Assembly (NCBI GenBank): GCA_017454905.1
Contig: JAFTCB010000033.1
Span: forward strand, 1 to 64,000
Direction of reading: 5' to 3'
Source: Bacteroidales bacterium
GTDB lineage: Bacteria; Bacteroidota; Bacteroidia; Bacteroidales; UBA932
Length of the DNA: 64,000 nucleotides
The notes beneath the pieces are model-generated. The model had not been told where the DNA came from. It saw only the letters and a program-made list of their open reading frames with translations, and searched no databases. A program made the position numbers and the translations under genes. Positions 1 through 8,379 of the stretch are shown piece after piece. Each line of letters begins with the position of its first letter. Within the stretch, counting starts at the first letter, position 1.

Positions 1-152
1 CCAGTTACCTCGGCTTATACTGGTCTTCTTCCCTCTATACAAGCAACCCGAACCTTGCGTGGGACCTCTACTTCGAAGCGACACTTGCCCGCACCACGGA
101 TCATCCCTCCCGTTACTACGGCAACTCAGTCCGTCCCGTCTTCGTAGAATAA
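1..152 (+). CDS. C-terminal end of a FISUMP-like secreted protein (5' end outside window)
   Basis: An open frame with codons starting at base 3 runs to TAA at 150-152 and has no start inside the window. The visible tail reads YWSSS..., then NLAWDLYF, then RYYGNSVRPVF. This matches the ending typical of the Fibrobacter succinogenes major paralogous (FISUMP) fold in Bacteroidetes surface proteins, where a YWSST, an AW.L.F and a final R.G.SVRPV motif recur. Only 49 residues are seen, so the full domain content and role are unknown. The next gene starts 26 nt downstream and has its own -7 box. Confidence 0.6.
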   Translation, partial: SYLGLYWSSSLYTSNPNLAWDLYFEATLARTTDHPSRYYGNSVRPVFVE

Positions 153-165
153 CCTCAGAAAACCT

Positions 166-173
166 TATCTTTG
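166..173 (+). promoter_or_regulatory. Bacteroidetes -7 box (TATCTTTG)
   Basis: TATCTTTG fits TAnnTTTG exactly. It ends 5 nt before the GTG start at 179, so transcription would begin at or next to the start codon. Confidence 0.5.
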
Positions 174-178
174 TAAGT

Positions 179-1765
179 GTGAAGCGCTTGCCCCTCATAC
201 TGCTCACCCTTCTCACCGTCGCGTGCTCGCGGAGCAGCGGCGGCGGGGCGGAGCGGTGGCCGGACTTGCCGCAGCCGCTCTCCACGCCGTATGTGATGGT
301 CTTGAATGGGGAAGTGACGCTTTTCGGCGGGCATACGGACGGCTTTGTGCTGTCGCCGTCGGCCTGGTACCTCAAGGGCGGAGCCTGGCATGAAGTGCCC
401 ATGAAATACCCGCACGACGTTGCTTTTTGCACGCTCCTGCCGGACGGGCGGGTGATGCTGGGCGGGGGCAGTGCGGAAGCCTTCGGCATCGGCCAGAGCT
501 GGGGCGTGGAAATCTATGACCCGGTTACGCACACTTTCTCGGCCGAGGGCATCCTGGACCGCAAGCGCGCCGGGGCATCGGCCCTGGGCTTGCCGGACGG
601 CAAGGTGCTGGTGAGCGGCAACTGGTACGCACCCGACGCGATGGAGGTTTATGAGCCGGGGAAAGGGTTCTCCTTCCTGAAAGAGGTCACTGTGCAGCGC
701 AACACTCCTTACATCCTGGCATCGGCCCCGGACAATGCCGTCGTCTTCTCCGGACTGGACAATTACGGCAAACCCTCCGACGGCACGGTGGACCGGCTGC
801 AAGGAGACCCTTTCCATGAACCCCTGCTGGACGAGTGGGAGCCGTGGGCTGCCCAGCGGGCTAACCTTTCCATCGGCGAGTACGCCTACCTGGTGCTGGC
901 CAGGCACCGGGAAAGCGGGGAATGGGGCATCCTGCGCATCACGGGCGAGCAGTTCTCCCTGCTGGAAACGGACACTGCCCTTCCCGCGCGTTCCGAAGCC
1001 GGCGGTTATATCTGGAGCCAGCTGGCCGTGGACCGCAGCCGCCGGAGCGCCTATACGCTCGGGATTGACACCGAAGGGAATGCCTGCGTGGCCCGCATCT
1101 GCTACGACCCCATCTTCGACGGCGGCCCGGCCGAAGTAACCCTGACAACGTTCCACGGCCCTTTCCCGCTGGCAGACGCCTTTGCCCTGCTCCCCGACGG
1201 GACACTTGTCCGCGCCGGTGGCATCCGCTTTTCGTCTGTCGGGGGATTCCCCTCGGGAGACAATTTCAAAACCGTCCGGGAAGTCTGGGCTTTTCCCACC
1301 GGAGCGCCGTCCAAGGCCGATTTCCCCTGGCTCTGGGTCCTGGTCGGCGGCCTGCTGATCCTCGCAGCGGGCATCTATTTCACCAGCCACAGGCATCCCG
1401 CCCCGCCGGAAGAGGCGGAAGATACGCCTGTCACGCGGCAACTGACCGAGCAACTCTCGCAAATCATCGAGGAAGATGAGCTTTTCAAGCAGCCGGACCT
1501 TCGCGTCACCGACATCGCCGCCCGGCTGGCCACCAACCGCACCTACATCAGCGCCATCATCAAGAGCCTTTCCGGAGATAGTTTCTCCAATTTGATCAAC
1601 GGTTACCGTATCCGTTATGCACAAAAACTGATGACGGAGCACCCGGAAATGAGCATCACGGAAATCGCTGCGGAAAGCGGATTCTCCTCCCGCAGCGCCT
1701 TCTACCGCAATTTCAAGGATATCACCGGCCAAAGCCCGGCCGAGTGGAAAAAGACCGTCGGATGA
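179..1765 (+). CDS. Kelch-sensor / transmembrane / AraC-type one-component transcription regulator
   Basis: Proposed start is GTG 179 because it yields a lipoprotein-type signal peptide ending LLTVAC (Cys about residue 16); an in-frame ATG at 59 lies inside the preceding gene. Residues about 25-375 form a Kelch/galactose-oxidase-like repeat region with recurring LPDGRVMLGGG and LPDGKVLVSG motifs. A single membrane helix follows at about 382-402 (PWLWVLVGGLLILAAGI). Residues about 430-525 are an AraC/XylS DNA-binding domain ending in FSSRSAFYRNFK and GQSPAEW. The likely topology is periplasmic sensor and cytoplasmic DNA binding. It resembles the hybrid regulators of Bacteroides glycan loci but has no kinase or receiver domain. 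It sits head to tail with the esterase and beta-helix group, which may be its target; that is inference. Confidence 0.8.
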   Translation: MKRLPLILLTLLTVACSRSSGGGAERWPDLPQPLSTPYVMVLNGEVTLFGGHTDGFVLSPSAWYLKGGAWHEVPMKYPHDVAFCTLLPDGRVMLGGGSAEAFGIGQSWGVEIYDPVTHTFSAEGILDRKRAGASALGLPDGKVLVSGNWYAPDAMEVYEPGKGFSFLKEVTVQRNTPYILASAPDNAVVFSGLDNYGKPSDGTVDRLQGDPFHEPLLDEWEPWAAQRANLSIGEYAYLVLARHRESGEWGILRITGEQFSLLETDTALPARSEAGGYIWSQLAVDRSRRSAYTLGIDTEGNACVARICYDPIFDGGPAEVTLTTFHGPFPLADAFALLPDGTLVRAGGIRFSSVGGFPSGDNFKTVREVWAFPTGAPSKADFPWLWVLVGGLLILAAGIYFTSHRHPAPPEEAEDTPVTRQLTEQLSQIIEEDELFKQPDLRVTDIAARLATNRTYISAIIKSLSGDSFSNLINGYRIRYAQKLMTEHPEMSITEIAAESGFSSRSAFYRNFKDITGQSPAEWKKTVG

Positions 1766-1810
1766 CCGCACGGTCAGGCAGGCCAGTTAAGCAATTGAAG
1801 GGAGCGACGA

Positions 1811-2431
1811 CTAGAGCGTCTTCACCATCTCGTCGAGAGACTTGCGCTGGGCGTGGCGCTCCGTGGGCTTGCCGCCGTCCGCGGCCGGATGGCCGATGGC
1901 GAGCAGGCCGTAGATACCGTGCTCCCGCATTTCCGGGAAGGTTTCCCGCATCTTGCCGGGATCGAAATCCCAGATCCACATGTTCGCCAAGTCCATGTCC
2001 GTGGCCGTGAGCATCATGTGGGTCAGGACGATGGCGGCATCGGTCTTTCCGGCGTTGATGCCGTCGTACGGGCGGACCCAGGCCTCTTCGTTGCGGCAGC
2101 CGACCACCAGGACGACCGGGGCGCCGTAGCAGTCACATACGGTATTGAGGCGGGCAAGCGCCTCCTCGCTCTTGATGACCCAGACGCGGGTAGGCTGGAA
2201 ATTCTTGGCCGAAGGGGCCAGGCGGCCGGCCTCGAGGATCATGTCCAGTTTCGCTTCCGACACGGCGAGGCGGTTGAAGGCGTGGCAGGAATAACGGCTC
2301 TCCAGGATGCGCATGAATGCATCGGAGCCATATTTGTACTTGGTGATCATCTCCTCGACGTCGGAAAAGGCGGCGCGGGTCATGACCTTGGAAACGTCGC
2401 TGATGCGACTGACGCGATCTTTCTTCTTCAT
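1811..2431 (-). CDS. nitroreductase family protein
   Basis: A 206-residue FMN-dependent nitroreductase-fold protein. The RYSCHAFN stretch near residues 45-52 corresponds to the usual N-terminal R.S.R.F phosphate-binding motif, APSAKNFQPTRVWVI is the typical next block, and YGLLAIGHPA is the C-terminal flavin-binding segment. The start at 2431 lies 13 nt after the CE15 gene stop and gives a 39-residue N-terminal extension; an internal Met at residue 40 would give the canonical family start. The substrate cannot be deduced. It is the last gene of the run that begins with the NlpC/P60 peptidase. Confidence 0.8.
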   Translation of the reverse strand: MKKKDRVSRISDVSKVMTRAAFSDVEEMITKYKYGSDAFMRILESRYSCHAFNRLAVSEAKLDMILEAGRLAPSAKNFQPTRVWVIKSEEALARLNTVCDCYGAPVVLVVGCRNEEAWVRPYDGINAGKTDAAIVLTHMMLTATDMDLANMWIWDFDPGKMRETFPEMREHGIYGLLAIGHPAADGGKPTERHAQRKSLDEMVKTL

Positions 2432-2444
2432 ATTGGTTATCGTT

Positions 2445-3959
2445 TTATTGTTTGTGATTCTTGATCTTACCGCTGGCCCATTCGATGAAATATTTCATGT
2501 TGGGTCCGTCGGTGTGGCCGCCGTCATGCTGACGCCAGGCCAGTTCGCCGTCGAGCAGGCCCGTCAGGACCGGCGGCATCGGCTCTTTGCGGTAGTCGTT
2601 GGACAGGCCGAGATCCTTCGCGCCGAGCAGCTTGAACACCTCGCCTGCGGCCACGGTCGCCTGCCAGCTGCCGTACTGGTCCAGCCACAGGGCGTCACCC
2701 TGCTCGGGGATGCCGTAGCTGATGAACACGAGGCGAGGCGCGCAGAGCGCGATCAGTTCGTGGGAATCCACGGGGAGCATCCCGGCATTCCAGGCACCCG
2801 TCTTCGACTCGACCGCGTCGTATTTGATGTAGTTGCCGGCCATCCAGTGGTATTCTCCGGAGTTGGACAGGTTCTCCAGTCCCTCGCCGAAGATGCGGCG
2901 GTGCAGCGTGGCGCCGCCCTTGCCGGAGGATCCGATCAGGCCCATGTAGAAACGCTCCTCGAAGGCGAGCGTCACCAGGGCCGCCTTGCCGTAGCGCGAG
3001 ACGCCTTCGATGCCGACGTGCTTCGCATCGACGTCCGGGTCGGTCTCCAGATAATCCAGGCCGCGGGCGGCGCCCCAGGCCCAGGCACGCAGGGACCCCC
3101 AGTCGTCCGGTTTGCGCGGCTGGCCCTTGTTCACGAGGCCGATGATACCGCGCGTGAGGCCGGCGCCGTTGTCCGCCTGGATGCTGGACGGATCGATCAT
3201 CGCATAGCCCCAGCCCGCGGCGAGCAGCTGCTGGTTGGACGGCGGATCCTGGCCCGGGGCCTGCTGCGGGCGCATGAACGCCGCGAAAGGATTGGCCGGC
3301 TCGAACGGCTGCCAGGCCGGATATTTCTTCATCAGCTCGGCCGTCTCGGGATCATTCTCCAGCATGCGGCGGATGGCCTTGTTGATCACGGCCATGTCGT
3401 CTCCGCCGGGCTTGACGGGATTCGGGAGATTCGCCGGGCCGAACATCATCAGCAGCGGGACCGGCCCCTTGGCGTCGGCAGGGGTGACGACCACCATCTT
3501 GATATCGACATTGATCGCCGGGCACGCGGAATTGTCCACATGGCCCCGGAGCTGCTTGGCCTTGGCCCGTATCCGGCCGACGAACTCCACTTCCTCTGCC
3601 TCCACGGTCCAGGTCACGCCGGGGACGTTGGCCGGGACGCGGCCGTACACCTCACGCTCGAAATCTTCGACGATCTCCGGCCGGCGGACTTCCCACCACT
3701 GCTTCGCGGTGGTCACCTTTTTCCCGGCTTTCGTCTTGAGGATCTCCGGAAGCACGGGGTACGGGTTGGCCTTGCTTTCGTCATAGTTCGCAGCAAACGG
3801 GCTGTTCTCGTCGGCGTCGAAGCCGCGCCGGATGGATTGGATGCCCAGCTGGTCCAGCATGTTCTGGTGGTCCTGCTCAGCCGTGAAAGTGACCGGCTCC
3901 TGCGCAAAGGATGCTGCGCAAAGCAGGCAACCGGCAAGCAAAAGGAAAAGTTTTTTCAT
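2445..3959 (-). CDS. CE15 glucuronoyl methylesterase-like secreted hydrolase
   Basis: A 504-residue alpha/beta hydrolase with a Sec signal peptide (residues 1-19, ending ASFAQ). The nucleophile motif GVSRYGK (Ser321, Arg322) is the CE15 signature G-x-S-R-x-G-K, and HDGGHTDGPN near 478-487 carries the catalytic His. CE15 enzymes cut the ester linking lignin alcohols to the 4-O-methylglucuronic acid of glucuronoxylan, and bacterial members can also act on glucuronate esters more broadly. It is 24 nt behind the peptidase gene and 13 nt ahead of the nitroreductase. The sugar-active genes at 12-20 kb support a hemicellulose role. The family call is firm; the exact substrate is inferred. Confidence 0.88.
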   Translation of the reverse strand: MKKLFLLLAGCLLCAASFAQEPVTFTAEQDHQNMLDQLGIQSIRRGFDADENSPFAANYDESKANPYPVLPEILKTKAGKKVTTAKQWWEVRRPEIVEDFEREVYGRVPANVPGVTWTVEAEEVEFVGRIRAKAKQLRGHVDNSACPAINVDIKMVVVTPADAKGPVPLLMMFGPANLPNPVKPGGDDMAVINKAIRRMLENDPETAELMKKYPAWQPFEPANPFAAFMRPQQAPGQDPPSNQQLLAAGWGYAMIDPSSIQADNGAGLTRGIIGLVNKGQPRKPDDWGSLRAWAWGAARGLDYLETDPDVDAKHVGIEGVSRYGKAALVTLAFEERFYMGLIGSSGKGGATLHRRIFGEGLENLSNSGEYHWMAGNYIKYDAVESKTGAWNAGMLPVDSHELIALCAPRLVFISYGIPEQGDALWLDQYGSWQATVAAGEVFKLLGAKDLGLSNDYRKEPMPPVLTGLLDGELAWRQHDGGHTDGPNMKYFIEWASGKIKNHKQ

Positions 3960-3983
3960 ATCAAGTAATTTTACGTTAAAAGC

Positions 3984-4940
3984 TTAGTAATACCACGGAT
4001 GCGCGGCGACGCTGCGGATGCCGGAGCCGGGTTCGTCCACATGGCCCAGGATGCGCCGGACGCCGATCGGTTCGCGCTCATAGTAGTCATCCCCGTCCGG
4101 AGTGAGCGAACTGATGCGGATCATCTGCGAGGAGTGGATGATCTTCTTGTCGCCGTAGTACATGGCCACGTGGGAGACAACCCGGGGGCTTCCGTCCGGA
4201 TGGAGCGTACCGTAAAAGAGCAGGTCGCCCGGAAGCATCTTGTCAAAGTCGTACGGGATCACCTCGCCGGTGTAGATCTGCTCCCGCGCATTTCGCGGCA
4301 GCACGATGCCGCACTGGCGATAGACGAACTGGGTGAAGCCGCTGCAGTCGAAGTGCTTGACGCTCGCGCCGCCCCACATGTACGGGGTGCCGACGAAGCG
4401 GCGCGCCGTGGTGACCAGCGCCTCCCGCGTAGCCTCGCGGGTGCGGGTCCATTCCCCGAAATCCGTCACGTCGTAGGCACGCGCCCAGCAGGCCTGCCCG
4501 GAAGGCAGGTACACCTGCACCCAGCCCCGGCGGCTCTCCGTCCCTTTGCGTACCAGGTCGCCCAGGGTGAAATCACAGACGCGCTGCGCCGTCGCAGACG
4601 GCTCCTCGAAGAGGTGGGTGTACTCTGTGGAGCAGATGTATTTCGGGGCGGCGATCCAGGCGTCCTTGCCCGCTTCGTCCATCAGCGCCAGCGACATCCG
4701 GGTGGTCCAGACGTTCTTGTAGTCAGGAGCGTCCACCTGGCGCCAGTAGCGCTCGGCCCCGTGGAGGCGCACCACCGTGCCCATCAGGCACTGGGTCTCA
4801 TTGCCGGACTCGTAGTCCGGCTTCAGGCGCATGAAGCAGGAAGAGACGTTGACCACGCCCCACTCGGGCTCGCCGGGAGCCTGGGCGGAAGCGGCCAGGG
4901 CGCACAAGGCGGCGGCCGCCAGCAGAAGGATTCGTTTCAT
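3984..4940 (-). CDS. NlpC/P60 family murein-peptide endopeptidase (YkfC-like) with SH3 domains
   Basis: Start chosen at ATG 4940 because it begins a clear signal peptide (MKRILLLAAAALCALAASAQ) just behind a -7 box; a longer frame to 4994 only translates a palindromic repeat. About 318 residues. The N-terminal half carries SH3-like bacterial segments (VSSCFMRLKPDYES; ...GWVQVYLPSGQACWA). The C-terminal half is NlpC/P60 with nucleophile Cys in HFDCSGF, catalytic His in SHVAMYYG and a downstream IIHSS. This layout matches gamma-D-glutamyl-diamino acid endopeptidases that trim peptidoglycan peptides in the periplasm. Confidence 0.85.
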   Translation of the reverse strand: MKRILLLAAAALCALAASAQAPGEPEWGVVNVSSCFMRLKPDYESGNETQCLMGTVVRLHGAERYWRQVDAPDYKNVWTTRMSLALMDEAGKDAWIAAPKYICSTEYTHLFEEPSATAQRVCDFTLGDLVRKGTESRRGWVQVYLPSGQACWARAYDVTDFGEWTRTREATREALVTTARRFVGTPYMWGGASVKHFDCSGFTQFVYRQCGIVLPRNAREQIYTGEVIPYDFDKMLPGDLLFYGTLHPDGSPRVVSHVAMYYGDKKIIHSSQMIRISSLTPDGDDYYEREPIGVRRILGHVDEPGSGIRSVAAHPWYY

Positions 4941-4945
4941 ATTGG

Positions 4946-4953
4946 CAAATATA
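4946..4953 (-). promoter_or_regulatory. -7 box TATATTTG, 5 nt from ATG
   Basis: On the minus strand TATATTTG is followed by five bases and the ATG at 4940. This decides the start of the peptidase gene and implies an mRNA with essentially no leader. Confidence 0.6.
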
Positions 4954-4964
4954 CAAAATATGAG

Positions 4965-4985
4965 ATTCCGGGTCAAGCCCGGAAT
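4965..4985. repeat. 21-bp perfect palindromic element (ATTCCGGG-5-CCCGGAAT)
   Basis: ATTCCGGG TCAAG CCCGGAAT has 8-bp arms and lies between two co-oriented genes. Read through, it encodes the IPGLTRNL string often produced by this kind of dispersed intergenic palindrome. It could act as a terminator for the beta-helix gene. One arm with flank (ATTCCGGGCTT) recurs at about 7600 and 8414. Confidence 0.7.
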
Positions 4986-4997
4986 GACGAACACCGG

Positions 4998-7559
4998 CTA
5001 CGGGGTTTCCAGCCGCACCCGGTGCAGCATCACGCAATTGTTGGAGGCGGCGTTGTAGCGGTAGCCGGGGGTGCCGGAGTTGTAGATGCGCAGGGCGCAG
5101 CCGCCGAAAGCGTTGCGGGCAAGGTCCCCGGAAGGATCCGTCCAGGAGACATCCAGGCGCTCCGGGAGCTGCTCCTTGACCTGCAGCGGGGTCTTTTCGG
5201 AGTCCGTGGACGCAGTCAGGTGCAGGGTATTGCCCTCCACGGCGACCTTCAGGGTGCTCTGCGGCATGAAGGTGGCCGCCAGCACACCCTGCGTGAGGGC
5301 CGTTTTCTCCTTTCCCGCGAAGCGGTACAGCGTCCAGAGGGTACCGCTCGTGGTCGCCGGGACGCGCTCGATGCGCACGCCGTAGCCGCTGCGGGTGGCG
5401 GGATCGTATTTGACCAGTACGTCCATGTAGCAGCCGCTGCCGCCGAAGCCCTGTCCTTCCACCTTGCTGGACGAGTAGTCCACAGTCAGCGACATGTCGC
5501 CGCAGCTGTCTTCCCGGGCGAATACCATCAGCGGCGGTTCCGTCCCGCGGATGTAGCTGTTGCACAGGCCCCAGCGGCCGTCGGAGCCATTGGATCCCAC
5601 GCCCCACTGCCACGGGTCGGGCAGGCCCTCCGGGTTGTCGAAGAACCAGCGGCCGGTCGTGGCGGGCGCCTCGGAGGTGATGAAGACGTTCTTGAAATCC
5701 GTCTCCAGCGCCACCCGGACAACATCCTCGGGACGGACGGCCCGGCTGCTGTACACGGTCACGGCAGCGGAAGCGTCGGGGCTGAAAGTGTATTTCGGGG
5801 TGATCACGGCGCGCAGCCAGCAGCCGACGTCGTACTTGCTGAGGGGGTATTCGCGGAAAGGATCATCCTCGAACAGACCCTCTGCGTCATTGCGCGAAGT
5901 CCCCACATGGACGCCGTCCGTACGGCCGGGGCCCGCCTCGCGATACCATTCGACCCGGGAGACATCCCGGAACGCCGGCTTGTCCAGCCGGTAGGACAGC
6001 AGGGCGCTGCCGTCCGCGAAACGGATGGACGGGGCGCGCAGTTTCGGGGCCGCCACGGGCACGGGACGGATGCGCAACGTGACGCCGGCCGGGATGCCGT
6101 TGGGCAGGAAGCAGGTCACCGTTGTCTGCACCAGGGCGCCGCTGCGGTTGGGCTTCGCGTGCAGGGTGAGCGTCCCGGCAGCCGGGTCAGCGGTGCCGTC
6201 CAGCAGGGAGGTGTCGTATTCCCAGCGGAGCGAACGCAGATCGACCGCAGAAGCGGGGACCGGAGCGGCCGTCAGCACGACCGTATTGGCCTCCCCGCTG
6301 GCCGCCGAATCGAGTTCCTTGCCCGTGTAGCCCACCAGGAAGCGGTAGGGCAAATTGGCATACGGCTTCCATTCCGGACGGTACTGCCCCTTGGGATCCC
6401 AGCCGTCATCGCCTTTCAGCAGGTTGTAGACATTGTATTCGTCACCGACCTTGAAGGCCTTGAGGGCCTCGCCGTCGTATTCGACGGACAGTTGCGGGGC
6501 GGCCTCGCTGATCACGAGCGGGCGCCGCGCAGGGCCGATGGTGTTGCCATGGACTGCATAGCGGGCGTCTTCGCGCACGTGGTTTTCCCATTCGACCGAG
6601 GCGATGCGCCCCAGGAACCGGCAGTCGATCACGGCATAGATGGCCGATGCCTGCGCCCCGTTGCCGGGAGCGGCGTTCTTCGCCAGGGAGAGGAACGTCT
6701 CCGTCATGGCGGGCATGCCGATCAGTTTGCAGCCCAGCAGGACATTGATCCCGCCGGCCTGGGCGCCGCTCCAGGTGGGATGGTTCCCGAAATGGTGGAA
6801 GGTGCAGTTCTCATAGACATTGATCCCGCCGCCGAAGATGGAATCGTCGGTGCATTGGAAGAAGCAGTCCTTGAAGTAGGCCCGCTTCGGAGAGAAGCCG
6901 GCCATCATGTTGAGGAAGCCGACGAAGCGGACGTTGCGGAACTCCATCCGGTCGATGTCGCGCGAAGCGCCCTGGAGCACCTCGGCGTGGTTCTTCGAGT
7001 CGATGCGCTTGGAGATGTTCTGCGAAGGATCGGGCAGGTACACGAGGTCTTCCTGCGCATAGTTGGCGATGGTGATATTCTCCGCACGGAAGCCGGTGGA
7101 CACCGCCAGGGTGTACCAGCTGCCGCCGGCGCCCAGGCCCTTGGCGCCTCCCTCGCCGCGGTTGCCGGCGATGCGCACGTCCTCCGGGTCGCCGGACAGG
7201 CCGATGAAGGAGATGTTCTCACCGAGGATCGTCAGACCCACGTTGGGCGGAGCGATCACGAAGCCGCTGTCGTCGAAGGGGAAACCCTGCCGGTACGTCT
7301 CATCGGTCCAATAGACCCCCGGGGCGATATAGACGGTCGTCCCCGCGGGCAAAGTCAGCGTGCGCCGGTCGGCGGAGAGTTCTCCCAGCGTCTGGAGCGT
7401 AGCGGCCACATAGGGACTCGCCAGTTCTTCCGGGGTGGCGTAGGCGTTGAGCAGGAGGTGGGTTTCATCCAGCTTGAGGCCGCTGTAGTCCTGTGCATGA
7501 CAGAGCATTGCGCCCAACAAGGCAGCGAGCGCGGGAAAAAGGCGGAGGTACTGTTTCAT
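4998..7559 (-). CDS. secreted right-handed beta-helix protein, pectinesterase (CE8)-like, with C-terminal lectin-like domain
   Basis: Start at ATG 7559 gives a signal peptide (MKQYLRLFPALAALLGAML...HAQ); the frame open to 7655 adds only repeat-derived residues. About 853 residues. Residues about 50-340 follow the CE8 pattern: LPAGTTVYIAPGVY, LTILGENISFIG, GFRAENITIANYAQ, then YFKDCFFQCTDDSIFGG and YENCTF, the last resembling the pectinesterase VDFIFG block with its nucleophilic Asp. The first acidic Asp (QDT.Y region) is replaced by NMMAGF, so activity is uncertain. The middle holds beta-sandwich segments, and the last 230 residues look like a concanavalin/LamG-type domain. Likely exported and glycan-binding. 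A -7-like TATCTTTC lies near 7591. Confidence 0.68.
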   Translation of the reverse strand: MKQYLRLFPALAALLGAMLCHAQDYSGLKLDETHLLLNAYATPEELASPYVAATLQTLGELSADRRTLTLPAGTTVYIAPGVYWTDETYRQGFPFDDSGFVIAPPNVGLTILGENISFIGLSGDPEDVRIAGNRGEGGAKGLGAGGSWYTLAVSTGFRAENITIANYAQEDLVYLPDPSQNISKRIDSKNHAEVLQGASRDIDRMEFRNVRFVGFLNMMAGFSPKRAYFKDCFFQCTDDSIFGGGINVYENCTFHHFGNHPTWSGAQAGGINVLLGCKLIGMPAMTETFLSLAKNAAPGNGAQASAIYAVIDCRFLGRIASVEWENHVREDARYAVHGNTIGPARRPLVISEAAPQLSVEYDGEALKAFKVGDEYNVYNLLKGDDGWDPKGQYRPEWKPYANLPYRFLVGYTGKELDSAASGEANTVVLTAAPVPASAVDLRSLRWEYDTSLLDGTADPAAGTLTLHAKPNRSGALVQTTVTCFLPNGIPAGVTLRIRPVPVAAPKLRAPSIRFADGSALLSYRLDKPAFRDVSRVEWYREAGPGRTDGVHVGTSRNDAEGLFEDDPFREYPLSKYDVGCWLRAVITPKYTFSPDASAAVTVYSSRAVRPEDVVRVALETDFKNVFITSEAPATTGRWFFDNPEGLPDPWQWGVGSNGSDGRWGLCNSYIRGTEPPLMVFAREDSCGDMSLTVDYSSSKVEGQGFGGSGCYMDVLVKYDPATRSGYGVRIERVPATTSGTLWTLYRFAGKEKTALTQGVLAATFMPQSTLKVAVEGNTLHLTASTDSEKTPLQVKEQLPERLDVSWTDPSGDLARNAFGGCALRIYNSGTPGYRYNAASNNCVMLHRVRLETP

Positions 7560-7565
7560 CTTCGG

Positions 7566-7616
7566 TCGGAAATTGGTTTCTTCCCGAAAGATAGCAATCA
7601 TTCCGGGCTTTTGCAA
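7566..7616. repeat. 51-bp direct repeat, copy 1
   Basis: Identical over 51 bases to 8380-8430, same orientation. It starts TCGGAAATTGG and ends CTTTTGCAA, and it includes the upstream region of the beta-helix gene. The two copies enclose the lipoprotein gene and the MITE-like element. Confidence 0.92.
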
Positions 7617-7655
7617 CGAAAGCCGGGACTTCCCGCCCGGAATCCCGGACGGCAT

Positions 7656-8171
7656 TCATGGATTCCGATCCCACCGGACGATCTCTACCGGTAAATCCGG
7701 GAGCTTGGGATAGAAAGTGGCAAAAATGCGCCGTTCCGGCTTCATCGTTCCTCCGACACTCCGTATATCCGGGTAAAAGAGAAGTTTATTGTCTTTCTTT
7801 TCAATACGTTGACCCGCCAAATATCCACCACCGTCCGGCACGGAAATCAATCCTATGACCAACGAACGGCGGCGAAGATCAACCTCGGGCCAGGAATACG
7901 TTTTGCCCCTGAAGGTGACATCGCCCAGCTGAGCCTTGTCATTGATGACGGCAACTGAATCCCGTAATAAGAAATTACTGTCATTTTCATGATCAGCATA
8001 AAAATAACCGGTGATCAGGGCCCACAGTTCTTCCGATTCGGGCAGACCGCCTCTGGAGGACGGCGATACAATCTCCCCGTCAAGTCCATGGATAAACCTG
8101 TCGAATTTACTGCATCCTGAGAGAATGCACGGAATCATAATAATGAGTGAAAGAATAATCGCTTTTTTCAT
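7656..8171 (-). CDS. hypothetical lipoprotein inside a repeat-bounded segment
   Basis: About 171 residues from ATG 8171 (a codon four residues upstream is also open). The signal peptide ends in lipobox LSGC, so the product is probably a lipidated envelope protein. The mature part has no motif I recognise; it carries EELWALITGYFYADHE and an RRIFATFYP stretch and looks like a small beta-rich domain. Base composition is visibly lower in GC than the flanking genes, and the gene lies exactly between two copies of a 51-bp direct repeat, so it was probably acquired or moved here as a unit. Function unknown. Confidence 0.72.
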   Translation of the reverse strand: MKKAIILSLIIMIPCILSGCSKFDRFIHGLDGEIVSPSSRGGLPESEELWALITGYFYADHENDSNFLLRDSVAVINDKAQLGDVTFRGKTYSWPEVDLRRRSLVIGLISVPDGGGYLAGQRIEKKDNKLLFYPDIRSVGGTMKPERRIFATFYPKLPDLPVEIVRWDRNP

Positions 8172-8256
8172 GACATATAGCATTACGTTTTCATGCTGAA
8201 AAAATTATTGATTCTATCTCCTTAACGAGAAGGAACGAAAAAACTGCCTTGCCGCT

Positions 8257-8349
8257 TTAGAAGCTTTCTAAATTCTGTTCACGAAAAGATTTATGAGGAT
8301 AATTTGAGGGCCATAAAGATTGAAGTCAATAAAACTAGACAGCTTCTAA
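8257..8349. repeat. 93-bp MITE-like element with 14-bp terminal inverted repeats
   Basis: TTAGAAGCTTTCTA at 8257-8270 and TAGACAGCTTCTAA at 8336-8349 are inverted copies matching at 13 of 14 positions. The interior is AT-rich and has no coding potential. The structure fits a miniature inverted-repeat element or the fused ends of a deleted insertion sequence. No transposase is seen in the window. The whole 8184-8379 gap has no other gene. Confidence 0.5.
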
Positions 8350-8379
8350 GTTTTTTCAAGCGTACGGTAAAGGGCCCCC

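Noticed and set aside
3999-7694. A 1231-codon open frame on the plus strand opposite the peptidase and beta-helix genes
   Set aside because: No signal, motif or start context; Arg/Ala/His-rich composition typical of antisense frames in GC-rich DNA, and both opposite-strand genes are well supported.
8184-8379. Insertion sequence with transposase
   Set aside because: Inverted repeats are present but the interior is too short and has no coding frame, so only a MITE-like element is claimed.
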